In this document: in pieces, positions 8,199 to 15,407 of the stretch | Layout of the letters: the number at the start of each line of letters is the position of its first letter | How positions within the stretch are numbered: position 1 is the first letter of the stretch | NCBI GenBank assembly: GCA_937885015.1 | Contig: CALAAS010000010.1 | Span: 1-32,730 of the forward strand | Origin: an uncultured Clostridium sp. | Lineage (GTDB): Bacteria; Bacillota; Clostridia; Lachnospirales; Lachnospiraceae | Direction of reading: 5' to 3' | Length of the DNA: 32,730 nt | Made by a program: the position numbers and the translations under genes | Notes under the pieces: generated by a model | What the model saw: the letters and a program-made list of their open reading frames with translations, nothing else | What the model was told of the DNA's origin: nothing | Databases searched by the model: none

Positions 8199-9845
8199 TT
8201 ATCTGGCGTCTCCAGCCGGTCCGGAGGGGGAGGTATAGTGGGAGTCCGTCAGGAAATCAAGCGTCAGCTGATCCTGCAGCTGCTCTAGGATATCGCGGAC
8301 ATACTGGTTAATGCTCTCGGATTTTTCACGGGCAATGCGGTAATCCATATCAGAATTAAAATAATTTTCTCCGTGTACGGTGTAGCCGTCAAAGCCGGCG
8401 CAGGCGGCATGGCGAACGCCAGTCCTGGCCAGCACATGGAGCAGCATGACGAAGGAGTTATCAACGATTTCCGCATTCCGGTCAATGAGGGCGCTGTAGT
8501 TGAGGGTATAGTCAAAATGATTGTTCTTCACATTCGTTACATTGGAGGTGGCAATGATGCGCACCGGTTCGCCGGGGGTGTCCGCTGCCTGGGAGAGCTC
8601 CAGCAGGCGGTTGTTGAGCTGCACGTAACGCCGGGAGTTGCTTAAAAAGGCATAGTGGATTTTGATATCTTCCGGGATAAAATTCACTGCCACTACAAGG
8701 GGGGACACCCGGCGGATATAGTCCTGGATTCTGTCTTTCTGAAGCTCCATATTTGCCCCGGGCCCCAGCAGAAGCAGCGGGCGGTTTTCCCAGGAGGCCC
8801 GGAGGGCGGCCAGATCCGTTTCATCGCAGCATTCCATACTCTGGTAGCTGACATAAAGCTGCTCCACATAATCTTTATCGTACAGCAGCTTTTTTTCCGG
8901 TTCAATGGTTTCCAGAATGGCGTTGATAGATTTCAGGGACAGGGTGTTCTTGTCCATGAGAAAACGGACGTAATTGGGGTGGCAGTGGTTGGAGGCGGAG
9001 ATATAGAAGAACAGGTTATATCCCCAGGGGCTTTTCTGGTAAATGGGCATAATGCTGATATCAATGGCCTCCAAAAGCTGGCTGACCTGGAAATTGCGCC
9101 CGCAGCTGGTATTCAGGAACATGGAGATCAGTTCAATGGGCAGGTTTCCAGCGCTTTTTCCCATTCCGTAGAGAGAGGCGTCAATAAGAACCGTGCGGTT
9201 GACCGGTTCTTTGAGAACCTCCATGCTGTTGGAATAGGCCAGCTGGAAATTATTGTGGGAGTGGTAGCCGATGGCAATTTCCGGGTTCAGGTTGTAGTTG
9301 AGAAGCCGGAAATAGTGCAGCAGGTTGTCCTGGTGCAGCAGGCCGTAGGTGTCCACCAGAGAGAGGGCGTAGGGGTTCAGCTCGTTGACCAGATCCACCA
9401 GATCCAGAAGTTCCCGGTCGGAATAGCTGGTAATGGAGACGGCCTGGACGAAAACCTGATACCCCAGTTTTTTGATCTGATGGCAGAAGGCGATGGCTTC
9501 GTGCATCACGTGTTTTTTGAAAATAACCCGGATTCCGTCAATGCAGGAGTCTGCGCAGGGACTCACATGTTCGATCTGGCAGGTTCCGTAATCGATCATG
9601 GCAACGATGCGGGTATTGCCTTTGTCAAGCGTTCCGAAAATCCGGTCTGCAGAGGCAGTGTCTGGCATGATGGTGCGATTTCGGTCGTAAGGGCGCCTGT
9701 CGTCCAGAAAACCGATTTCCAGAACATCCACACCGGCGCTGATCAGGCGCTCAAAAATCGTTATAATATTGTCGTGACCAAAATTCCAGTCATTGACGTA
9801 CCCGCCATCCCGCAGAGTACAGTCCAGTAATTTAATTTCCTTCAT
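8199..9845 (-). CDS. HMGL-like (DRE-TIM) aldolase fused to an unknown C-terminal domain
   Basis: Residues 1 to about 290 form a DRE-TIM metallolyase barrel of the kind found in 4-hydroxy-2-oxovalerate aldolase and HMG-CoA lyase. It shows LDCTLRDGG with R12-D13, metal-ligand His pair H195-S-H197, and GMGKSAGN at 227-234. Enzymes of this family form or cleave C-C bonds next to pyruvate or acetyl groups using a divalent metal. Residues from about 355 onward are a second domain beginning LLLLGPGANM, with a Rossmann-like alternation. I cannot assign it; a DUF115-like or glycosyltransferase-like fold is possible. At 548 residues it is far longer than stand-alone aldolases (about 340). It overlaps the upstream cytidylyltransferase-HAD gene by 14 bases, so the two are translationally linked. 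AGGAAG precedes the ATG. A role making a 2-keto-3-deoxy sugar acid is inference from the neighbours. Confidence 0.8.
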   Translation of the reverse strand: MKEIKLLDCTLRDGGYVNDWNFGHDNIITIFERLISAGVDVLEIGFLDDRRPYDRNRTIMPDTASADRIFGTLDKGNTRIVAMIDYGTCQIEHVSPCADSCIDGIRVIFKKHVMHEAIAFCHQIKKLGYQVFVQAVSITSYSDRELLDLVDLVNELNPYALSLVDTYGLLHQDNLLHYFRLLNYNLNPEIAIGYHSHNNFQLAYSNSMEVLKEPVNRTVLIDASLYGMGKSAGNLPIELISMFLNTSCGRNFQVSQLLEAIDISIMPIYQKSPWGYNLFFYISASNHCHPNYVRFLMDKNTLSLKSINAILETIEPEKKLLYDKDYVEQLYVSYQSMECCDETDLAALRASWENRPLLLLGPGANMELQKDRIQDYIRRVSPLVVAVNFIPEDIKIHYAFLSNSRRYVQLNNRLLELSQAADTPGEPVRIIATSNVTNVKNNHFDYTLNYSALIDRNAEIVDNSFVMLLHVLARTGVRHAACAGFDGYTVHGENYFNSDMDYRIAREKSESINQYVRDILEQLQDQLTLDFLTDSHYTSPSGPAGDAR

Positions 9846-11313
9846 GTATACGATCTTCCTTTCCAGTTTTGATTTGCCCGTTTTCCATCAGAAAATCCCG
9901 GATCTGGCCAGCTGTTTCTGCCACCAGGATCGGAGAAAATTTCTGCCAGCCGGAAGACTCGGTGGGGCCGAAACCGTAGGTCACGCCAATGAGGTCGACA
10001 CCGGTTTCCAGAGCACCGGTTCCGTCGGAGCCGGTGTCGCCGATCAGCACCGCCTCATCAGGCGAGAGGTTCAGAGTCTGCAGGCATTTGCGGATGACGT
10101 CAGCTTTCGTCATTTTGCTGGCAAAGTCGCTGCCGCAGATGACATCACAGAGCGGTGCTATCTGAAAGTGTTCCAGAATGGTAAGGGCGTAATCTTCCCG
10201 CTTCAGCGTGGAGACGCCAATGAGAAAGCCTTCTTCCCGCAGCCGGGCCATGAGTTCCAGAATTCCGGGATATGGTTCGGCCTTTAAAAGGTCGTGATTT
10301 TTATACCGGTCTCGGAACAGGTTGGTGGCCCGGTCCGCCTCCTGCTCGTTCAGGCCATAGACCCGGATCAGGGACTGTTTGACCGGTGGGCCAATGAAGG
10401 TTCGGAGTATCTCTTCCTCCAGGGGCGGGTAATGCAGCGCTTCTACGGTGTGACGGACGCTGGAGAAAACTCCTTCTGCCGTATTGAGAAGCGTGCCGTC
10501 CAGGTCAAAGAGAATAGCGCGATAGCGGCCCCTGTGGGCATTTTGGGAATGGGATGCGGCCAGGCGGCGCACGGTTTCCAGATCTTCCTGTGTATCCACG
10601 GAGCAGGTTTGCCCCGGTATGTCGAGGAAACGGATGGATTTTCCGTGTTCCAGAAACCGCAGCAGATCAATATGCTCCGCCTGCTCCAGCGCCCCTGGCG
10701 CAGCCTGGCAGAAAAACTCGAGCGCTTTGGCGGTGTATAGGCCGATACTGACAAATTTTTTCGGCTGTGCGGGGGAATCGCTGTGCCGGAATGGGATGGG
10801 ACTGCGGGACAGGTAGAGGCCGCGTCCGCCCTGGCCGTAGACCACCTTGATCGCGGAAGGGTTGTCTGCCTCGGATTTTGTGCGGAGAGGGGCCATGGCG
10901 TTGACGGCAAAGGCCGGCCGGTTTTCCAGATTGTCAGAGGGGGGGGCGGCGCCATCGGCAATGAGGGGCAGTGCCCGCTGGATAAAGCGGCGGATGATTT
11001 CTCCGGTAAGAAGCGGTTCATCGCCTCCGATCATGGCGAACAGTCCGTTTTGGAAGCGGCCAGCGGCCTCTGCCACGCGGGAGGTGGGATTTTTGTGGGA
11101 GGACGCTGTCATGATGGCGTCAAAACCGTGCTGCCGGCAGGTTTCGGCGATTTCTGTGCTGTCTGTGGCGACGAATATAGCGTCAAATACGCCGCTGTCT
11201 CTTGCGGCCTGGCAGACCCGTACGACCATGGGCAGGCCGTTGATTTCTTTGAGAGCTTTGCCCGGCAGGCGGACGGAATTCATCCGGGCCGGGATAAATG
11301 CTGTTATTTTCAT
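9832..11313 (-). CDS. CMP-sugar-acid synthetase (KdsB-like) fused to HAD phosphatase
   Basis: The 493-residue protein has two catalytic domains. Residues 1 to about 255 match KdsB-type 3-deoxy-ulosonate cytidylyltransferases: IPARMNSVRLPGK at 7-19, GGDEPL at 96-101 and SVDTQEDLE at 238-246. Residues 264-493 are a HAD hydrolase of the phosphoglycolate-phosphatase group: DLDGT with nucleophile D270 and general acid D272, a motif II Ser-Thr, a Lys in SKMTKAD, and GDTGSD as motif IV. Together they could remove the phosphate from a sugar-acid phosphate and then activate the free acid as its CMP derivative, steps done by KdsC and KdsB in Kdo synthesis. I chose ATG 11313 because GAGGT lies 8 bases upstream; an ATG at 11331 would add six residues and has no ribosome site. 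No KdsA is present nearby. Confidence 0.85.
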   Translation of the reverse strand: MKITAFIPARMNSVRLPGKALKEINGLPMVVRVCQAARDSGVFDAIFVATDSTEIAETCRQHGFDAIMTASSHKNPTSRVAEAAGRFQNGLFAMIGGDEPLLTGEIIRRFIQRALPLIADGAAPPSDNLENRPAFAVNAMAPLRTKSEADNPSAIKVVYGQGGRGLYLSRSPIPFRHSDSPAQPKKFVSIGLYTAKALEFFCQAAPGALEQAEHIDLLRFLEHGKSIRFLDIPGQTCSVDTQEDLETVRRLAASHSQNAHRGRYRAILFDLDGTLLNTAEGVFSSVRHTVEALHYPPLEEEILRTFIGPPVKQSLIRVYGLNEQEADRATNLFRDRYKNHDLLKAEPYPGILELMARLREEGFLIGVSTLKREDYALTILEHFQIAPLCDVICGSDFASKMTKADVIRKCLQTLNLSPDEAVLIGDTGSDGTGALETGVDLIGVTYGFGPTESSGWQKFSPILVAETAGQIRDFLMENGQIKTGKEDRIHEGN

Positions 11314-11346
11314 ATGATTGATACCTCGCATCTGTTAAGTGTTCCT

Positions 11347-11376
11347 ATTATACTGCAAGAAGCAGTGGGTTTGCAA
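11347..11376 (-). promoter_or_regulatory. Leftward promoter of the cytidylyltransferase-aldolase transcript
   Basis: On the minus strand TTGCAA (11376-11371), an 18-base spacer and a perfect TATAAT (11352-11347) precede ATG 11313. An inverted repeat ACTGC-AAGAA-GCAGT (11352-11366) lies in the spacer and touches the minus-10, a plausible operator. Confidence 0.6.
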
Positions 11377-11387
11377 GATTGTAACAC

Positions 11388-11416
11388 TTCCCCAGGGGCC
11401 CGGAATATGATATACT
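11388..11416 (+). promoter_or_regulatory. Rightward promoter of the ThDP-enzyme/glycosyltransferase run
   Basis: TATACT (11411-11416) is preceded by TG one base upstream, giving an extended minus-10, with TTCCCC (11388-11393) as a weak minus-35 at 17 bases. A small CCCC-A-GGGG palindrome (11390-11398) overlaps the minus-35. It lies back to back with the leftward promoter, so the two transcripts could be regulated together. Confidence 0.5.
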
Positions 11417-11470
11417 TCATGTGCGAGGCAGCGAACACGCGATGGAGTTATTTGAAGGAGAATAGAGATT

Positions 11471-13402
11471 ATGAAGAAAAAGCTTTCGAATTATATGGCA
11501 GAAAAACTCCTGGAATATGGAATTCAGGATGTGTTTATGATTACAGGAGGAGGCGCGATGCATTTGGATGATGCTCTGGGGCATCAGGAAGGACTTCATT
11601 GTTTTTACAACCATCATGAACAGGCCTGCGCTATGGCAGCGGAAGCCTATGCCAGGATCCACAATCAGATCGCAGCGGTCTGTGTGACCACAGGCCCGGG
11701 GGGGATTAACGCCATGAACGGCGTGGCCGGTGGATTCCTTGATTCGATTCCCATGTTTGTGATTTCCGGACAGGTGCGTTACGATACGACGGCCAGGAGC
11801 ACGGGACTGCATCTGCGGGCCATGGGGGATCAGGAGTATGATATTACGAAATCTGTGGCGGGCATGACAAAATACTGTGAGATGGTTATCGATCCCATGC
11901 GGATTCGTTTTTGTATGGAAAAAGCGCTTTATCTGGCCAAGGCCGGCCGGCCGGGCCCCACATGGCTGGATATTCCTCTGAATGTGCAGGCGGCAGTCAT
12001 TGAGACGGAGGATCTGATCGGATTTGATCCGGTTTCCTATGAGGCGGGGGGAACCGGCTGGGCGATGCCCTCAGAGGCGGAGATTTTGGAGGATCAGGCT
12101 GGAAAAGGGGAGTATCGGGCGCTGCTGCCGAAACCGGTTTCGGAAGAAGCGGCCCGGGCGATCATCGAGAAAGTGCGTTCCTGCCGCCGTCCGGTCATCA
12201 ATGCGGGAAATGGAATCCGGATCGGCTCTGCCCATGATGTGTTTATGCGCGTGGTGGAGAAGCTTGGAATTCCGGTGGTAACGGGAGCGGACAGCATTGA
12301 CTGTATTTATGATGAGCATCCGCTGTATATCGGAAAAGGCGGAAACGTGGGAGATCGCCCAGGCAATTTTGCCATCCAGAACAGTGATCTTGTGCTTTCC
12401 CTGGGCAGCCGCCTGAGCTTTCGTCAGGTTGGCTACCGTTTTACAACCTGGGCTCGGGCTGCCTACGTGATTGTCAATGATATCGATGCGGAGGAGCTGA
12501 AAAAGCCTACGCTCCATGTGGACATGCCGGTACATGCGGACGTGAGAGACCTTCTGGAGGCCATGGAGCGTGTTCTGGATGCGGATGGAACTTTGGCCGG
12601 TGCGGCTCCCATGTCAGAGGAGTGCATAAAAGCGCAGAAAGAGTGGCTTTCCACCTGTCAGGGATGGAAGAGGGATTACCCTGTGGTTTTGCCGCGCCAT
12701 CTGTCTGGCGGCACGGAGACAGAGGCTAATGTGTACGCCTTTGCCCATGAGATGAGCAGACGATTAAATGAAAATCAGATTGTGGTAGTGGGAAACGGCT
12801 CTGCCAATGTGGTCTGCGGTCATGCCAATGTGATGAAAAAGGGACAGCGTTTTATCTCCAATTCCGGAATTGCCTCCATGGGATATGGCCTTCCGGCTTC
12901 CATTGGGGCCTGTGTGGCGGATCATAGTCAGGATGTGATTCTGGTAACGGGAGATGGAAGTCTTCAGATGAATATCCAGGAGCTGGAGACGGTGATCAGT
13001 CATTACCTGCCCATTAAAATATTTGTGATCAATAATGGAGGCTATCATTCCATCCGCCAGACCCAGAAGAATTTCTTCGGTGAGCCACTGATTGGGATCG
13101 GAGTAGACAGCGGCGACTTAAGCTTTCCCAGCCTGGAAAAACTGGCATGGGCCTACGGATTCCCCTATGTGTCGATTCACAATAATGAAGAAATCGGGGA
13201 AAAGACGGAGGAAACGCTGGCGATGGACGGCCCGGTGATCTGTGAGGTGTTTGTAACGCTGGATCAGAATTTTGAGCCGAAATCTGCGGCAAAGCGGCTT
13301 CCGGATGGGACGCTGGTTTCCCCGCCGCTGGAGGATCTGGCTCCGTTTTTGCCGGATGAGGAGATGGATCGGATCATGATAATTCCCAGAATCAACAAGT
13401 AG
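11471..13402 (+). CDS. Thiamine-diphosphate-dependent enzyme, acetolactate-synthase-like
   Basis: This 643-residue protein has the three-domain layout of the pyruvate decarboxylase/acetolactate synthase family. The N-terminal PYR domain carries the catalytic Glu that activates thiamine diphosphate (E50, in NHHEQACAMAAEAYAR). The middle domain starts near residue 225. The C-terminal PP domain carries the metal and diphosphate motif GDGS (494-497) followed by INNGGY. It is longer than housekeeping acetolactate synthases (about 550-590). It lies among polysaccharide genes with no IlvN regulatory subunit gene beside it. Family members in sugar pathways transfer a two-carbon unit from pyruvate to a keto-sugar (YerE in yersiniose synthesis) or decarboxylate keto acids. 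A similar role here is inference. AAGGAG (11455-11460) precedes the ATG by 10 bases. Confidence 0.85.
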   Translation: MKKKLSNYMAEKLLEYGIQDVFMITGGGAMHLDDALGHQEGLHCFYNHHEQACAMAAEAYARIHNQIAAVCVTTGPGGINAMNGVAGGFLDSIPMFVISGQVRYDTTARSTGLHLRAMGDQEYDITKSVAGMTKYCEMVIDPMRIRFCMEKALYLAKAGRPGPTWLDIPLNVQAAVIETEDLIGFDPVSYEAGGTGWAMPSEAEILEDQAGKGEYRALLPKPVSEEAARAIIEKVRSCRRPVINAGNGIRIGSAHDVFMRVVEKLGIPVVTGADSIDCIYDEHPLYIGKGGNVGDRPGNFAIQNSDLVLSLGSRLSFRQVGYRFTTWARAAYVIVNDIDAEELKKPTLHVDMPVHADVRDLLEAMERVLDADGTLAGAAPMSEECIKAQKEWLSTCQGWKRDYPVVLPRHLSGGTETEANVYAFAHEMSRRLNENQIVVVGNGSANVVCGHANVMKKGQRFISNSGIASMGYGLPASIGACVADHSQDVILVTGDGSLQMNIQELETVISHYLPIKIFVINNGGYHSIRQTQKNFFGEPLIGIGVDSGDLSFPSLEKLAWAYGFPYVSIHNNEEIGEKTEETLAMDGPVICEVFVTLDQNFEPKSAAKRLPDGTLVSPPLEDLAPFLPDEEMDRIMIIPRINK

Positions 13403-13425
13403 GGAAGATAAGGAAGGCAGGAAAG

Positions 13426-14358
13426 ATGAGAATAGTGGTTACGGGTGCCACCAGTTTTGTGGGACTGGGGGCGGTGCGGGAACTTCTGGATCGAGGCCAT
13501 CAGGTCCTGGCAGTGCTCCGGGAAAATTCCCAAAAAACGGATTTGCTTAAAGAAAATGGAAAATTCCCAGAAAATCTTACTATTTTATACGAGGATCTTG
13601 GAAAGCTGCAGCGGCTTCCTGAAAAAATCCAGCAGCCTTGCGATGTGTTTCTTCACATGGGATGGCGCGGGGCGGGAAGTGATTCCCGAAAGCAGGAGGC
13701 CATACAGGAGCAGAGTGTGGAAGACGCACTGGGGGCGGTGCATGCAGCCGGTGCTCTGGGCTGTCGTCGTTTCCTTTTTACGGGTTCTCAGGCAGAATAC
13801 GGTCTGCGAAGCAGCCTGACGGATGAGGAGGCACCATGTCATCCTACTTCTCCTTATGGAGCGGCGAAGCTGAAGGTTCGGCGGGAGGCAGAGCGGCTTT
13901 GCCGGGAACTTTCCATGGATTACGGCCATGTCCGGATTTTCAGTGTATATGGCCCGGGGGATCACCCCTGGTCGCTCCTGTCGTCCTGCATCAGAACCTT
14001 TGAGTCTGGAGGCCGGATGGAGATGACTTCCTGTGAGCAGCTGTGGAATTTTCTTTACATAGAGGATGCCGGCCGCGGCCTGGCGGCGCTGGCGGAATAT
14101 AAGGGAAATCTGGCAGAGCATGGATGTGTGTACAATCTTGGCGGCCCCATGGAAGAAACCGGCCCTTTGCGGGGATTTGTGGAGGAAGTGTATGGACTTT
14201 GCGGTGAAAAAGGCGAGATGAAATTCGGTGTTCGTCCGGCAAATGCAGAAGGGATCGTAAGCCTGATTCCGGATATCCGAAAGATGGAACGGGTGGTTTC
14301 CTGGAAACCGGAGGTGGGGTTTTCCCAGGGAATTCGGACTATGTTAAGAAAATTGTAG
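13426..14358 (+). CDS. NAD-dependent sugar epimerase/dehydratase (extended SDR)
   Basis: The 310-residue protein is an extended short-chain dehydrogenase/reductase. The NAD-binding motif VTGATSFVG is at residues 5-13, the catalytic Y144xxxK148 lies in SPYGAAK, and an upstream Ser sits in FTGSQAEYG. Members act on nucleotide sugars as 4-epimerases, 4,6-dehydratases or 4-keto reductases. It follows the ThDP enzyme by 23 bases with a GGAAAG ribosome site, so it is probably co-expressed. In yersiniose-type pathways an SDR reductase acts right after the ThDP enzyme, which makes a keto-reductase role plausible. The exact reaction cannot be read from the sequence. Confidence 0.82.
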   Translation: MRIVVTGATSFVGLGAVRELLDRGHQVLAVLRENSQKTDLLKENGKFPENLTILYEDLGKLQRLPEKIQQPCDVFLHMGWRGAGSDSRKQEAIQEQSVEDALGAVHAAGALGCRRFLFTGSQAEYGLRSSLTDEEAPCHPTSPYGAAKLKVRREAERLCRELSMDYGHVRIFSVYGPGDHPWSLLSSCIRTFESGGRMEMTSCEQLWNFLYIEDAGRGLAALAEYKGNLAEHGCVYNLGGPMEETGPLRGFVEEVYGLCGEKGEMKFGVRPANAEGIVSLIPDIRKMERVVSWKPEVGFSQGIRTMLRKL

Positions 14359-14441
14359 GTTGTCAAATGCAGGAAAGACGTTTAGAATAAAGGGAGCGTA
14401 AAAGCGGAAAAAGACTGATTTGGAAAAGAGAGTATGGTTTC

Positions 14442-15407
14442 ATGAAGAAGATCAGTATATTGATTCCCTGCTATAATGAGGAAGAAAATGTAGGCCCCAT
14501 CAGCCAGGCAGTGGTGGAGACGATGGAGCGGGAGTTGCCGGAGTACGACTATGAGCTGGTGTTTATTGACAACGACTCGACGGATCGGACTCGCCCTATC
14601 CTGCGGGAACTCTGTGAGGAAAATCACAGAATTAAGGCGATTTTCAATGCCAAGAATTTTGGGCAGTTTAATTCCCCCTACTATGGGATGCTTCAGGTCA
14701 CGGGAGACTGCGTCATCAGTATGGTGGCGGATTTTCAGGATCCGGTGGAGCTGATTCCTCAGTATGTGCGGGAGTGGGAAAATGGTTATAAGATTGTAAT
14801 TGGCATTAAGACAGGCAGTAAGGAGAATCCGGTCATGTACTGGCTCCGCAGCTGTTACTATAAACTGATTAAAAAGCTCTCGGATGTGGAGCAGATTGAG
14901 CATTTTACAGGCTCTGGACTTTACGACCGGGATTTTATCGAAATCCTGCGCCAGCTGGATGATCCGACTCCATTTCTTAGGGGGATTGTGGCGGAGCTGG
15001 GGTATAAGCGCAAGGAGATCCCCTATGTTCAGCCGCAGCGGCGGGCCGGAAAGACGCACAACAATTTTTACAGGCTGTACGATGCGGCCATGCTGAGCGT
15101 TACTTCCTATACCAAAGTGGGACTGCGGCTGGCTACGATTTTCGGAAGCGTCTGTGCGGCCATCAGCATGGTGGTGGCAGTGGTGTATCTGATTATGAAG
15201 CTGCTCCACTGGTATGATTTTCCGGCTGGTATGGCACCGGTACTGATTGGCATGTGTTTTTTGGGTTCGATTCAGATCTTTTTTATCGGTCTGGTGGGAG
15301 AGTATATTCTGTCGATCAATTCCAGGGTTATGAAGCGGCCTCTCGTGGTGGAGGAAGAGCGGATCAACTTTGACGAGGAAGGTAACGAAAAGAGCGATGA
15401 AGTTTAA
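14442..15407 (+). CDS. GtrB/DPM1-like polyprenyl-phosphate glycosyltransferase
   Basis: This 321-residue family 2 glycosyltransferase starts ISILIPCYNEEENV and has the nucleotide-sugar motifs IDNDSTD and ADFQDP (96-101; D97 and D100 expected to bind metal and sugar). Two C-terminal membrane helices (about 230-250 and 264-288) are followed by GEYILSIN and KRPLVV, the hallmark end of the GtrB/dolichol-phosphate-mannose-synthase group. Such enzymes transfer a sugar to undecaprenyl phosphate on the cytosolic side. The lipid-linked monosaccharide is flipped, often by a GtrA protein, and used for side-chain decoration outside the cell. No GtrA-like gene is present in the window. The stop codon overlaps the start of the next glycosyltransferase by 11 bases, indicating coupled translation. 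Confidence 0.88.
   Translation: MKKISILIPCYNEEENVGPISQAVVETMERELPEYDYELVFIDNDSTDRTRPILRELCEENHRIKAIFNAKNFGQFNSPYYGMLQVTGDCVISMVADFQDPVELIPQYVREWENGYKIVIGIKTGSKENPVMYWLRSCYYKLIKKLSDVEQIEHFTGSGLYDRDFIEILRQLDDPTPFLRGIVAELGYKRKEIPYVQPQRRAGKTHNNFYRLYDAAMLSVTSYTKVGLRLATIFGSVCAAISMVVAVVYLIMKLLHWYDFPAGMAPVLIGMCFLGSIQIFFIGLVGEYILSINSRVMKRPLVVEEERINFDEEGNEKSDEV

Noticed and set aside
8655..9830. Long plus-strand open frame (391 codons) inside the aldolase gene
   Set aside because: It is antisense to a clear DRE-TIM aldolase, has no ribosome site and its translation shows no domain; it is a shadow frame.
11471..13402. Housekeeping acetolactate synthase (ilvB)
   Set aside because: No ilvN or other branched-chain amino acid genes are adjacent, and the protein is longer and sits in a polysaccharide locus; the family label is kept without the symbol.
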